The notes: generated by a model from the sequence alone, not told the origin. DNA of 64,000 bases from Owenia fusiformis (GCA_903813345.2 CAIIXF020000004.1:20246477-20310476); one strand, 5' to 3'; numbered from the stretch's first letter, positions 47,591 to 60,402 are shown. Numbers and translations are program-made.

Positions 47591-48083
47591 AATAATTCAA
47601 AAGTCATCCCCTTAGCAAATGCTGGATTCGGCCCTGGTACTTGTCAATGCGAAATAATGGGTGTTGATTCGTGGAAATACCCATTTAAACAGACCTTCTT
47701 AATTTATAACAAGTTAACAATTAAGAAGCCATGTTGCGATGTACTTTTCGTGACTCAAGTCGGATATAAAGTGAAAACATACTCTTTTTGATTTGATATC
47801 CCGTATTTAGCTATTTAAAGCAAAACACGAAATATTAACACGTACGGTAAATTATAATTATATATCCATATATAGCGCAAAATCTCACATGGCAATTTAA
47901 TAACGACTAATTTTGTCTTGTGTCTAACCACGGCGTGCTAAGAGATTTCTAGACTCTAGTCACGCTCTGTCCACGCCAGCTCTAAGCACGTCTAAGCACG
48001 CCTAGAAATCTCTAGATACACGGAGTTCCTAGACTGACTAAGCACGTCTAGAAATTACTAGAAATTCCACATTTGATGCAGTG

Positions 48084-51000
48084 TTTTAACCTACTTTTGA
48101 GATTTGTATGGAAAATAGGTCATAACAAAATGTTCTAAATGAATGCAATGTTTGAGGTGTAAAAATACTGGGAAATTTCTGAAATCAGAATTGAAATCTA
48201 ACTTCGAGTTTAGATTCTTTGATGTTTTGAAATCTCGAAAAGTCGACTTGATGATATCCTCATGTTAAGTCAATGGTGCGAACTTGATCAGCAATCCACT
48301 ACGCTACTTAATCAGCTACTTACCCAGCTACCTATATCATATTTATAGTGTATATACTATTAATAAGATTTCATTTTCAAGTCCATAAGGGTTAATTGTC
48401 TCAATTCTCCCAGAAATTTAAAAATAAGTGAAACAAATGAAGCCCTATCCCTATTTTTCAAATTGTTTTAAAAAATTATGACTTTAGATATATTTATATT
48501 ATATTTAAGGCATACATGCTATATATATGACTTCATTATAAAGTCCTTAGGGGTTAATGATGTAAATTCTCCACGTGATTTATAAATAAGTGAAGCGAAA
48601 GAAGGCCTACCCCTAATTTTCCCAAAAGAAATTCGAAAGTTATGATTTTTTTTCTCAACAACTAATGAATGCAAAATTCTCTTGCTTAGTATATGTATAT
48701 ATTACATAACAAGGTAGAACTGGGATTTTTTTATACATGATTAAGTTGCTTTTTAGGAATATACTGGCGTTCACATAAAATTACCGTGCCCATTTGATGC
48801 AAAATTTCAGATGAATAAGGGTTAAAAATATTCTTATTCACTCTGAATACCAAAGTTAAAGAGATACACAGAATGGGATACCTTATTACAAGCAAGAAAT
48901 TGTAAAATAACTTTAAAAAAATTGCAGGCATTTGAAAAATAATTTTTTCCTTAGGGGGGTCTGTTTTTCAAGGGGAGGGGGTACCAAGAATGATTTTTTT
49001 ACATGTTCCACTGAATAGATTTTGGTAGATTTTTAGTATGTCATTTCATATGTTTATATGAATTGAAAAAACAACATTTTATTACTATTGCAATTAGTTT
49101 TGGGTCAAATGTTACTTTGACTGGACTAAAGAGCTTAGAGTTAGCAGATATAATTACGTCTCTTGCGTATCGCCTTCAATTCTCCTTTTCGCGGTTCGCT
49201 CTTTGAATCAGAACGTTCGCAAATACACAACGAGAAACACTATATAATAAACATCAATACGACGAGATAATAGATTTATTATCCAAATTGAATAATAACC
49301 AATACGATCAGTTACTGTTGAATAACATTCTGCCTGGGATTTGTTATTAATCATATAGAAATGTCTTATCCGAACAGCTTACATGTACGTATTATCCGTT
49401 GCGGCCATTAACAATTTTACATATCTAATTAGCTAAGTAAATAAACATGCGTCGACACAGTCGCAGTTGACTATGAAAAGCTCAATCATCAATCTTATTT
49501 TTATTTTCTTGATTTAAAGATTTATTATGTTTAAAAAAGAAAATGTTTGATTTTTAAGTTCAACCTTTAATTCTTATTATCAAGAACGTGCATACAAATT
49601 CGCCAACCAAGTACATTGTTTGCAGTCTGAGCAATTTAATGTAAATCATTGTATATTTTTCGATATACTGTAATACTATTCATTATTTGTAAAATTGAAC
49701 CGAATATAATCTAAAATTAATCAGCTTTGAATACATTATATGTCATAAAAGTTGCCTTTAAACAATACAATTCGTGCGTTTGTAAATGCTCTAAAGCCCC
49801 GCTAGTATATGAACGAATCCTAAATAGAAATGAGTAAAATTCGTTCCCATTAGTGTGTACACGTTCTACACCGAGACTTCTCCTTTAAATCAAATCAGTC
49901 CACTAGTATGAGTTAAGAATGGACAGAGGGACGGATGGCTTCATTCAATGGGATAATTAAGATATTTCAAAGCCAGTGTCATTCATCTATGCATACATCA
50001 CTCCAATCATAACATAAAACAAGCTGTTTATTTTAAAACCATTCTTTACGAATCTATGATAAGTGTATAATGTTCAATCATACAAATCGCAGTCAGTGAT
50101 TGTTCTCCACACCCACCCCTCCCCCTTCCTGACATGAACTATTTTGTAAAACCATTGACAGTGTGGAAAGGATTCTTACACTCGAGTGTCAAGGGGGGGG
50201 GGCAGTTACAGAAATATACAAGGCGATGGTTCAAATTGGACAATTTTCAACACTGCTCAACATGGTGAAAACTTCACGTTTTTAAAGAATGCTTGCCCGG
50301 CGAGTGGTTTGCTCTGGATTGCGAGAGAACAAAAACTTTGAGTTAGGATTTTTCCTAATACTATCTATACTAAACAACTTTTTAAACCGTCTCTGACTAC
50401 ATATCATGCCAATTAATACCATTATTGTGTTGACAGGATTAAATATGATATCTATGGAATTATAATTTAATGAACTCAATAGTCTAAATGATAATAAGTT
50501 CATAATTTAGTCTTGGCTGACTAGTCTTGCATCATCAGAGTTGGATTGCAAATACCTCCCTAAACCAAATATTTAAAATTTACAAATTTACTAGTGTACG
50601 GGGTGGGGAAACAAGTCTCCATCCAACCACTAAAGTTTAAAAGGAAGACTATAGTGTCCCGTGAATTCATTATAATTATCTTAGACAATAGTGAAGCGGT
50701 ACAATCATTGGAGTGTTAATTAATCGGAATGCAAGTTTAATTTAAAATAACTCCTTTGGATCAAATATTTAAATTCTACTAGAATGCGGGGAGTGGAAAC
50801 AAGTCTCCATTCAAGCACTAAATATCAAAAGAAAGATTTCAGTACCCATTAACTTCACTCCCGGACTTCACTATTCACCACCACCCCCCCCCCTTCCCCA
50901 AGTATCCCTTATGACCCCAGAATGTTCGTTTCTGTGCCCCCCCCCTGTCCATGGCCAGTAAGTAATCTATGTGTATAATGGCTCCCTCCCAAAGGTGGGA

Positions 51001-52261
51001 AAACCAGATGCAGGCATAGACATTGACAAGGTGAGGGGATTTAAATATAAAAATAGTCTTGTTTTTGGCTCCGACTTATATATTTTGGCACTGTTTAACG
51101 AAGCCGGTTTAAGGAATGAGAGGCAGAAATAATTCCTAGAAATAAGATGGCCTCATCGCGATATCCCCGAACCCTTTGTCTTTAGCCTTCCACAATCGGC
51201 AGGTAAGAGTGGCTCTGGCATACCAGAATGAGATGGCCTGTCTTTACTGTAATCAAGATATGGTACCTAACCGCAGTTATTTTGGTTTTATAACGGGGAT
51301 ATTGCTCGAGCTTGAATAACAAATAAAAGGCATGTTCTTATTTCTGTATTCTGACCTTTGATTGTGTATTGAGTTGAGCTGCACGCCAAACGTTAAGATT
51401 GTTAAAACGCTGAAAATAAGACTTTATTCCTCTCAATTTACATAAAAATGAAACAGATTAGATTCGAATCTCAGTCACACCAGCACCACTGGTCAAAGGA
51501 AGTACAAATATCTATATTAATCAAATGTCTGAGAATTTGATGACTGTCTGGGATCCAATGTTAATTTTATTGAAGCAAACTAAGAAAAGATGAATTTTAA
51601 ACGTTTAGAGGGAAAAGTCAAATATGCATTGTAACCCTAAAAATAATTCATTAAAGTGTCGTACACATTTTATAACATTTATATAAATAAAACAAATAAA
51701 GCACAACCCTAATGCCCTATAATGAATTCATATCGGCGCTAAACGGCCCTTGCAATAAAAACGCATCGAAGCAGGGAATGCTTGGAAAATTCTTTCGAGA
51801 CTGACTTTTGTTATTTCAAAATTGAAATATGCCTAATTCCTATGAACACGCGATCTTTTTCCCTGGGTTTTACTCTATTTTAGATTTACTAGAAAAATGT
51901 TTATATGATGATTGCGTTTGCTTCTCACGAGTTCATTGAAACGTTCAGTAGTAAAACTTTAGAGATTGAAAGACTAATTAGGCACCTGATTGCGAAAGTT
52001 TGATTGCATTTCGATCGCCGGGATTTTACAAACGTATTGTTTAAGTAGCGATCGTGTTCTTGGGATCTTGATAACTTCCTATTTTAAGTTTTGGGTTGAA
52101 AGCAATGAGTATGTCGGACTTTCTCAAGTCCACACAATGAAACAATATCCCTTTATATTAGTCCAATCGGAATTTGCATAAACATACCAGTTTTATATTG
52201 CAAAAAGAACTGTAATTAATAAAAACTTCATGATAAATAAAACATTAAAGCATATATAAAG
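48084..52261. other. No gene recognised
   Basis: AT-rich non-coding sequence. The one structure noticed is a diverged tandem pair at 48345-48700 (listed separately). Confidence 0.4.
48345..48700. repeat. Diverged tandem pair, unit about 175 bp
   Basis: Shared words include AAGTCC(A/T)TAAGGGGTTAAT-like, AATTCTCC and AATAAGTGAA in the same order in both halves. Confidence 0.5.
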
Positions 52262-52312
52262 CCTATTGTTATCGCACCCATCGCACCCCCCCCCCTCCTG
52301 GCTACGCCTATG
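52262..52312 (+). repeat. Right-end fragment of the GTAGCCAG MITE
   Basis: CGCACCCATCGCACC, a C run, then TCCTGGCTACGCCTATGG. Confidence 0.5.
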
Positions 52313-52993
52313 GATATTTTGGCAACTTTCACGTTTACCCCGCCCCCTAATAATTCTTGCGCCCCCTCTAAATACAGACCCGTCAGGCGTTGAGGCATGG
52401 ACCAGGATACCCTGACTCCCAAGCTGTGCGACTTCTGGCAACCGCTACACCTATATTCCCGGGAAAAACGCTTTTAGAAAAATTGTCAAATATGGTCGTG
52501 TGTGGGTAAACACGGAGGAGGAGGAGAGGGGTGCGTGCATTGGGTGCGACCCTTCATCAGTTGTGTACCTTATTTTTTGTATGAATTTCTTCCGAATAGT
52601 TATGCTAGAGGGGTTCTGATATTTATTTCTGTTTTCAAATGAAATAATTTCACCCTTGCCCGACTGACTTGTAGATAATGCACGAATCAAATAGCATGGA
52701 GATCAGATAATCAGATTGATTCGTATTTTCGCAATCAGATGAATTAACTTATTGTTTTCTCTGATTAAAAGGCGGTTTGAAGCTACTTTTATAGGATTTG
52801 TAAATTCGCAATCAGACTGGCTTATTTTAATATTTAGTCAGTGCAAGAGGAGGGGACTATAATGTAGAAAATTGTTTTGATTTTGACACTAACTGAATAA
52901 TTTATCACAATTGTTAAATAAGCAAACAGAAACAGGTTTAAAAATGAGAATAGAGGCAAAAAAGTATATACATAAAATGTAATTAAAACCCGG

Positions 52994-53170
52994 GAATTAA
53001 AAGCAATTTTAGACTGTTAGATGATCTCTTCTGTAATCAAGGTGATGTTGGTACACTTCCGCCGTTAGAAAAACAAAGACTAAGACAAAGACTATATAGC
53101 AATTAATTCTTTTGTAATCATTAAATGTTAGATTCTTATTATTTTGTTGGACAATGTTCAGACTTCTGAC
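52994..53170. repeat. 177-bp direct repeat, copy 1
   Basis: Contains AGCAATTTTAGACTGTTAGA, GGTGATGTTGGTACACTTCC and ATCATTAAATGTTAGATTCT. Copy 2 starts 500 bp downstream with roughly 85-90% identity by eye. Confidence 0.7.
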
Positions 53171-53493
53171 CAAGATTAAATCATTTATGTTTGTATTTAA
53201 AAATAGCATTTCAATCAGACAGACGTTCTAATGAGTTAGAAAAATACATTTGTCCATTTCCTCTCAAGAAGTTTTCAAAGGTAATCAAGTCGATTTGTTT
53301 GAGTGTTTAGCATTGTTTTTCATAACTTGACGCTTCCATGAACAGAATGACTTTGAAATGAGTTTTTATAATTTTAGCTTTTATACGGACATGCTTATTG
53401 TAAATTTCTATATGAACGTTGTAGTTATGTGATGTAACATCGCCCCCCCCCAAATTACAGGTATACAAATTTTGGTCGGAATGCATTGACTTG

Positions 53494-53668
53494 CAATTAA
53501 AAGCAATTTTAGACTGTTAGATGATCTCTTATGTTAACTAGGTGATGTTGGTACACTTCCGCATTTAAGAAAACAAAGACTAAAACAAAGAGAACTAAGC
53601 AACTAATCATTTTGTTATCATTAAATGTTAGATTCTCATTTTTTATTGGACAATATTAAGACTTCTGT
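53494..53668. repeat. 177-bp direct repeat, copy 2
   Basis: Same word order as copy 1. The 320-bp spacer between the copies shows no feature. Confidence 0.7.
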
Positions 53669-53948
53669 CTCCGATTGTTATGCAGGTATGTGTATAAAAT
53701 CATGTGAACAACATTATCGTGGAAACTCCCATATTCATTCTCATAATGTCTTACAGCTATTTCGCAAATGACATAATCCTAAACAACATATGGACATAGT
53801 ATTGCAGAACTGAGCGAAAAGAAAGGTGGAACAAATCAGATTAAGATATTTTATTTTTGAAATGCACAAAGGGCAACAGTTAAAGAACACAAGTTAAAGG
53901 CGTTGTGAAATAGATCGTGCTTTTATATGATCCCCTTCTATAGTACCC

Positions 53949-54032
53949 TACCCTTTGCATTTGTTCGACTTCACTTCTCTAATGAGAGTTTCGTCTTCTC
54001 GTAGTTTATAATTAGACTCTGCACGCAGCGTA
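53949..54032. repeat. Mini-repeat copy 2 (diverged)
   Basis: TACCCTTTGCATTTGTTCGA ... GACTCTGCACGCAGCGTA, with several substitutions against copies 1 and 3. Followed 65 bp later by a GC-rich hairpin. Confidence 0.65.
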
Positions 54033-54096
54033 ATAGTGCCCCTATTATCCATGTTCATGTTCTCATTTGATTTTTCATCAGCTATGACTTGGTAAA

Positions 54097-54213
54097 ATTT
54101 GCTCCGATTTTCTTTACGGCGCCCGGCCGATTGAGTATTTTGTTCAGAATTGAATACAATTTTGAACAAAATACTCATCGGCCGGGCGCCGGTGCTGAAA
54201 ATCTGAGCAAATG
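54097..54213. repeat. GC-cored hairpin, arms about 56 bp
   Basis: Left arm 54097-54152 and right arm 54157-54213 are inverted copies with few mismatches. Both contain GGCGCCCGGCCGAT or its complement and TTTTGTTCA-type sequence. The GC-rich core stands out in AT-rich surroundings. Confidence 0.75.
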
Positions 54214-55084
54214 TGACCACGGCATTATAAAAGCATACTCTTTAATACACGAACAGACTCAAAATAAGACTTTATCTATCAGAGAAATAAAAATGGAAAA
54301 TTTGTATTCTGAAAATATTAACTGATGCATTGGTCAGTATTAAATATTAAGTTTTACAGTCGGAAACCTCAAGGGGCGGGAAATTTGATTAAACAAAACG
54401 CCGGATTAATATGTGGACAACTTGCAAATGAAATGTAAGTAACATGACAGAACGAGTATGTACGCCCAATAAATACTTTTATAGTTTTAATGTGCATTCA
54501 AAGGACCCCGTTTGTAAAATTGATAGAAATGAATAGTTTTATTACCGGAAAAAACTGAGAAATATCTACCCGATTCGCCAGAATAGTCATCATCATATCA
54601 ATGAGAAAAATTAGCTATATTTATTTTCTATGCGATATACACCTGATATTGATAGCCTTCCACGATCATGGTCCGTTGACATCATCCCCGACATCATCAA
54701 CCTTGTGATTTGCCATATTTGATAAGTGATTAACCAACATTTTTTAATTAAAAGTCGGGGTTGACGTTTCTTGACTTTTCACACTGACATCCAAACAAAA
54801 CATAATTTGAAAATAAAAGGCATAAAATGGCCATTAAAAGTACATTTTTGAACAAAAGTATCAACTTATATTACACTGCACGCAAATACAAAGTGAAAAG
54901 AACGTCTTCCCGGAGATTGAAATACGGATCGGTAAGTCAACAAATCTAACTGTTAAATAAACAAGCTTAGCCTATGTCTGCGATTGTTTGTCTGAGTGGC
55001 CAGATGTTATCCGTTTCGGATAATAAATTTCTGAGAATACTACTGATATCTAGAATACATCTTCCGTGATATTTTTCATAAAAC

Positions 55085-55166
55085 TACCCTTTGCATTCGT
55101 TTGACTTCACTTCTTAAAAGAGAGCTTCGTCTTAGTGTAGTTTAACTAGACTCTGCACGCAGGGTA
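55085..55166. repeat. Mini-repeat copy 3 (82 bp)
   Basis: Nearly identical to copy 1 except for a 4-bp indel (TCTTAGTGTAG versus TCTGTAG). Confidence 0.7.
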
Positions 55167-55403
55167 TCGTAAAACAGGCATCATAGCTGCAATTTTGAAT
55201 AATAGCGTAATTCATAGCACAATATAAATTAACCCGCCTCTGTTTAATTCAAATATGCATTACCCTTAAGAATCATATACTTAGACACCTTTTCATTCTT
55301 GATTCGAATCTTTATCTTGTCTTCATCTAAAGTTGTGGATTAATAACAGTTTTTAGTATACAAATTGAACATACAAAATGTAGCGTATTGATTACACGTT
55401 ACA

Positions 55404-55647
55404 GTGGCGTAGCCAGCTTTCAGTCGGGGGGAGGGGGGGGGGTGCGATCGTGGCATAAAAAATGTTTTTGAAGATTTGTTTTGAATTTTACAAAAATTAG
55501 TGCAACTTCGTTCAAAATCGAGCTAGAAGCTTCAAATAAAAAGTATTTTAAGACTTTTTTCTTCTATCCAATGGTTCTATTTTCATTGGTTATGGAGGGG
55601 GGGGGGGGGTGCGATCGCACACATCGCATCCCCCTGGCTACGCCTAC
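55404..55647 (+). mobile_element. GTAGCCAG MITE, best-preserved copy (244 bp)
   Basis: Inverted ends GTGGCGTAGCCAG and CTGGCTACGCCTAC. G-runs stand near both ends, each followed by TGCGATCG. Interior contains GAGCTAGAAGCTTCAAATAA. Relatives occur at 26.7, 28.0, 29.2, 38.0, 44.9 and 52.3 kb. Confidence 0.7.
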
Positions 55648-56020
55648 CCTGTATGCGCTATATTAATATAACAAGGTTATCATATCATGCCAATAGTTAG
55701 ATGGTTAACTAATATTAACACAAAATAATAATACACGATAATTAAAAAAATAAACCTCGGTATTCGGGCCTAAAATCCAAGGATACGTGTACCATTACTT
55801 AAGTGTAAGCTGCAATACCATATCGAATACCTGTACCATTACTCAATAATAACCACTAGTAAGACCATAATAACAAGCTTAATAACTAGCTTATCGCAAC
55901 TTATTCCATACGATTTTGTCTTGTGATATGCACTGAAAATGCACTCAAAAAGGACAAAATTTGATTTTCCCACTATGCATTTCGCGTAGCTATTTGCGTG
56001 ACACGAAAGTTCTAAATCAA

Positions 56021-56099
56021 ACTAATTACTCAATTTTGTTTTTACACCCGCACGCTAAACTTTAGCGTGCGGGTGTAAAAACAAAATTGAGTAATTAGT
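56021..56099. repeat. Perfect palindrome, 39-bp arms, 1-bp centre
   Basis: The left arm (56021-56059) begins ACTAATTACTC and ends CACGCTAAA. The right arm (56061-56099) is its exact complement, with a single C at 56060. No mismatch in 39 bp. Confidence 0.9.
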
Positions 56100-57049
56100 G
56101 ACAATGACACCATCGTAAGTATTCTTCTTCGTCATTGCTTTAATAGTCAGTATACCGAGTTTAATCAATAAAAGATTGTACAATGAACAACAAAATTCGG
56201 AAACGAGTACTATAGATTTGCTTTCGGACCACTGAACAGATTGACCTAGATAATAGTCACGCGTCTTCTTTGGTCTACTGCTCAGTTGTTTGTGGGTTTT
56301 CAACGTAACTCTATAATGTAATTTGAAGATGAATACTTTTATTCAGTTGTTGCATCGATGTCGCAGTTTGTAGTGCGGTAAGATTGGCATGGAAGTATTG
56401 AAAGTCGAATGGAATTGTTTTTTCCAATATGGCGACTAGTCTACTGATCACGTGACCTTCTCTTCCGGAATATTTTCTCACTTTTCAATCATCGTTTTCA
56501 CCACGCTATGAATTAATACAATGAAAAAAATAGCTGTTATATTAAGATTAATGAGAGATCAATCGTTTCTAATAATTTTTTCTGTACTCTCGTACGGTAA
56601 TATGAACGAATATATCGTTTGAAAAATAGGTGTGAAAATCCCCATGTTAAACCTATGAGGGAAAATAAGGAAGTATAAATTTGTTCCTCCGCGAACTGCA
56701 TAAAATATTTTGCCCTTATAAGGAAAGATTTTCGCGTCTTCTCTTTTGAAGAGGGAACATCGATTTCGAGAATTGGGCAGATTCTCACCAGTTAGTTTTC
56801 GAAAATAACACATTGGTGTGATGTTTTAATCGATGTAAGCATATTCATTACACCTCTATCTCTTTATCTTGATACAAAATAACAATCAAAACGCCAGAAA
56901 ATAACGTAATATTATTTGAAGCGTGCTTCGAAAATTTTGAAACCGCCATTGTTTGTTTGTCGATTTGACCAATCAGGGCGATATGCTTTCTCAATACAGA
57001 TTTACATGATAGACATATGTCTTCCTTGAACCCTGGGGTTATCCCCCTT
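56100..57049. other. No feature recognised
   Basis: AT-rich. Open frames on the minus strand (56537-56813) are short and carry no recognisable domain. Confidence 0.4.
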
Positions 57050-57496
57050 GGTTTAGTAGAAAACGCACGATCTCGGAATAATACTCAAGGGTGTGCAGGT
57101 TGAGGTCAGTGTGTAAACACCTCTAGATCTGTCTGTTTATGTAATGTTACAGTATTATATTCTATTCACATTAAGTTTTATAGTGTTTAATGGAAAAGTT
57201 GATATATTGATCTACCTACAGTACCAAGTATAAGTACAAAGCATGGTCTTATGAAATGTCCTATTCATAAATGAAACAAAACGTTTTGGACTTATACAAG
57301 GATTTTTATTTGTTCATTCATCCTTGGGATAAGTCACCCACTCAACCTCTCACTATTTCCATATTGTAAACTTTTCTACGCATTGTTTTATCTTCGTGAA
57401 GATGATTTGAATACACTGGAATATACCGAATTCCCCTAAATAGACTGATCCAGTGGACTCGTCTTAAGTCGCCATTTTGTATGTATACGTAACCCT
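57050..57496 (+). repeat. TTAA-target transposon relative, left end eroded
   Basis: Matches 6128-6670 in order: CGATC(T/C)CGGAATAATACTCA, CAACACCTCTA-like, AATGAAACAAA, then right end TAACCCT followed by TTAA (57497-57500). Ends only 36 bp before the first gene C EGF exon. Confidence 0.6.
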
Positions 57497-57536
57497 TTAA
57501 GCAGACTGATTATTTTGATCACTTTTAAACCTTCAG

Positions 57537-57653
57537 ATATCAACGAATGTTCCTCATCAAACGGCGGATGTAGTCAAATATGTACAAACACAGTTGGTTC
57601 TTACAAGTGTAGTTGTCGTTCCGGATACAGGTCTTCTGGCAAATATTGCACAG
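57537..57653 (+). CDS. Gene C exon: cbEGF domain
   Basis: 39 codons, phase 1-1, acceptor CCTTCAG, donor [28 protein letters not shown] start, six cysteines, hydroxylation motif [10 protein letters not shown]. Very similar at DNA level to the exon at 59012, including part of the preceding intron. Confidence 0.88.
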
Positions 57654-59011
57654 GTAGGGCTTACTAACTCGTTTGGTAGTTTAATTCCAGCACTAATAAA
57701 GTAAGTTCATTTAATTGTCAAAGATATGATACATGCAAGGGAAAGATCAATACCCGGTGATTTCAGCGGGAAGTGGCGTTTCGTTCATTGGATGAGCTGC
57801 GCGCGCACGCATAAATGTGATTATCCAATATAATTAGGGGAGGGCTATTTGAAGTAGTTTTTGGTCTCAGGCGCGACCCAGGGCTGTTGTCTTAAGGACA
57901 TTTCGTTGAAAATTAGCCATTCGGCTGATAATTGGTAAGAGTTTGCGATCTTATAATGTATAACTGTTACTCAGACACATATTTTGACACGATTCTGTTG
58001 GAAATAAGCTTTGAACCGAGAGATATTCACGATTGATATGCACATTTTTGATTGTGCCATTGCTTTTCTATTGCACAACCCATGTATTGATAGAAGAAAC
58101 ATTAATAATACAGATTGGTTTACCTTCAATACATGGCAGACACTACATATCGGTCTATTAATACCAGTTTGTGCCTTAAATAGTTTTATATTTCCATCCA
58201 CGGCCTGGAGCCTGGGTGTGTTTGTCTCTTATGTGTATGCTTGTGCATGGACTTCTAATCACTAGCAGAATTTAACATGATGCAAACTCGACATTATAAC
58301 TCATGCTGTAACATTTTGACTTCGCTGGAAAACAATAGGAATTATTTTTCTTGCCAATCAATCATGAATCACAATCAAAATTTCAGAATGATCAATCAGG
58401 CAATGATCCAAATCAAGTTATAACATTATATGATATTCAGCAAGAAGTCCGGTAGAAATACAGAATATTTAAACATCAAAGCTGAAAGTTAAAAGCTAAT
58501 CTGTCAATTTTCTGTCTGCAAAAGAGCGTCCCAAGAGCGTTTACATTTGACACAATAACAGACTGAGGCCTTGAAATCTAGGATTCCCCAGGAAAATATG
58601 ACGTCATACTAATTAGCATAAGGATTTCCCTATTGGGGTGGGTCGAGCCTTGTTCGAAAACACAATCCATAAATACATGCTAATTTCTAAGGAGATAGGA
58701 AGTGTATAACGTGTTTATCGATTTTGTTTAAAGATTTAATCAATTATCAAATTGTTTAAGTGGATAAAGTGGTCACACTTGCTTCAATTCATAGCGAAAT
58801 CGACGGATAGAAACTGACCGAATTCCCGATATCCTACCCCGTATTACTGTAGGCTATAAGCACAGTGACCTACAGAGGGCGCTATCACAAACAAGTACTG
58901 GACGAACCGATAAATTCCCGGGTATTGTAACGCCCTTGATACATGTAGAAGCAATTTTAATCAGGAATATGAACTGCAGACTAGTTATTTTGATTACGTT
59001 TACACTTTTAG

Positions 59012-59128
59012 ATATCAACGAATGTTCGTCATCAAATGGCGGATGTAGTCAAATATGTACAAACACAGTTGGTTCTTACAAGTGTACTTGTCGTTCCGGA
59101 TACAGGACTTCTGGCAAAAACTGTATAG
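59012..59128 (+). CDS. Gene C exon: cbEGF domain
   Basis: 39 codons, phase 1-1, acceptor CTTTTAG, donor ATAG|GTGGGG. Same pattern as the former exon, with CTC in place of CSC before [11 protein letters not shown]. Calcium and hydroxylation motifs intact. Confidence 0.88.
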   Translation: MSTNVRHQMADVVKYVQTQLVLTSVLVVPDTGLLAKTV

Positions 59129-59268
59129 GTGGGGCTTAGTATTTCGTTCGACAGTTTGTTTGTCAATACTCTTAAAGCACGTTCGTGCGTCCATGTAGAC
59201 ATTTGAAATCAAGAAGATAAATTGCATAAAATCTGTCTGATTATTTTGATCAATTTCAAAACTTTCAG

Positions 59269-59385
59269 ATATAAACGAATGTTCTTCGTCCAACGGTGGA
59301 TGTAGCCAAATATGTACAAACACGCTTGGTTCATACTCGTGCAGTTGTCATTCTGGATACCAGGCTTCTGGCAAAAGTTGCACAG
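59269..59385 (+). CDS. Gene C exon: cbEGF domain
   Basis: 39 codons, phase 1-1, acceptor CTTTCAG, donor ACAG|GTAGTG. DINEC start, [10 protein letters not shown] motif, ends [10 protein letters not shown]. Only 140 bp after the former exon. Confidence 0.88.
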
Positions 59386-60402
59386 GTAGTGTTCACAAAC
59401 TTTGCTTGACTTTATTACCATAGGGAATTGGTTAAGTGAAATATAGAAAAGAGGGCTGGAATGACTAATGGCAACATGAGGTCACACAGTTATTTTCACA
59501 TTTGAAATTATGTGTTCGTCGGTCAAGCCCTCGATCGCGATCATAAAATGTGGTTACAATGAGGCATACGGGAAACCAATGTCAGGGTCAAGGTATTCTG
59601 AAAGATTTAAAGCTTTTAACCTTAAGGTCTTTGCAAACTCATGCATAGTTACCCTATGAGGATAATGGAATGATAAGTTCCTCTAATTGTCTCTTGATTA
59701 AAAGATCAAATGTAATGTCTGCCTTTATAACGCCCGAAATCACCCGAGAAAGACTGTCATAAATAAAATGTCAATAGAACTAATGTAAGTACTTATTTTA
59801 AGTGTCTCTAAATACCCCAGTATGTTATGTCGTTGAAGTACGAGATCAACGCTACTTGATGTAAATAGACGATTACATGCCAATTATACTTACAGAATGG
59901 ATTGAGTGCTCTACAGTCGCTACTTAAACTGCCTCATTGAGTGCTAGTGATTTAATTGATGTATTCGATTTTTGGAGTGGATTAAAAAAACATTGTTGAA
60001 AACTATTTCAGCACTCAAAGAATCCTATAAATAGAACAAAAGTTATAAAACACTCCATTCAATTGTGTTATTTCCTCTTTTGATTTAGTGTAGCCATTTG
60101 GTTGAAATTATAAAAAACAAAAGTTAAAAACAACTTTGACTTGTGTAAGCATTACGTTCAGTGTATCGAAGAGGAAAGCAGTTCATGAAGCGTATACACT
60201 ATGTGGGTGAATATACATAATTGTTTTTATGTTACCGCCCCAAGTGTCTCAAACTTTTTTTGTGGGCGGTGTTCGGCGTTCAGCGTCTGTAACAAGTAGC
60301 ATGAGGTGACATTTTGCATGTTAATGCCTTGCTTACTTTATTATGATTTGTTATCCTTAAATATGATCTGAAGCCGTAGATTACAAATATGTTAAATTTA
60401 AG

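Larger units (their letters stand above)
37397..48083. mobile_element. CACTA-like transposon, 10.7 kb, non-coding
   Basis: Begins CACTGCGTGAAAAATGGAAT and ends with the complement of CACTGCATCAAATGTGGAAT. Flanked on both sides by TTT, the 3-bp target size of CACTA (EnSpm) elements. Both subterminal regions (37397-37600 and 47936-48083) are packed with CACGTCTAG / TAAGCACG words in direct and inverted orientation, the layout used for transposase binding in CACTA elements. No transposase was found inside. It contains other, younger insertions. The T-rich flank makes the target duplication weaker evidence than the ends. Confidence 0.6.
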
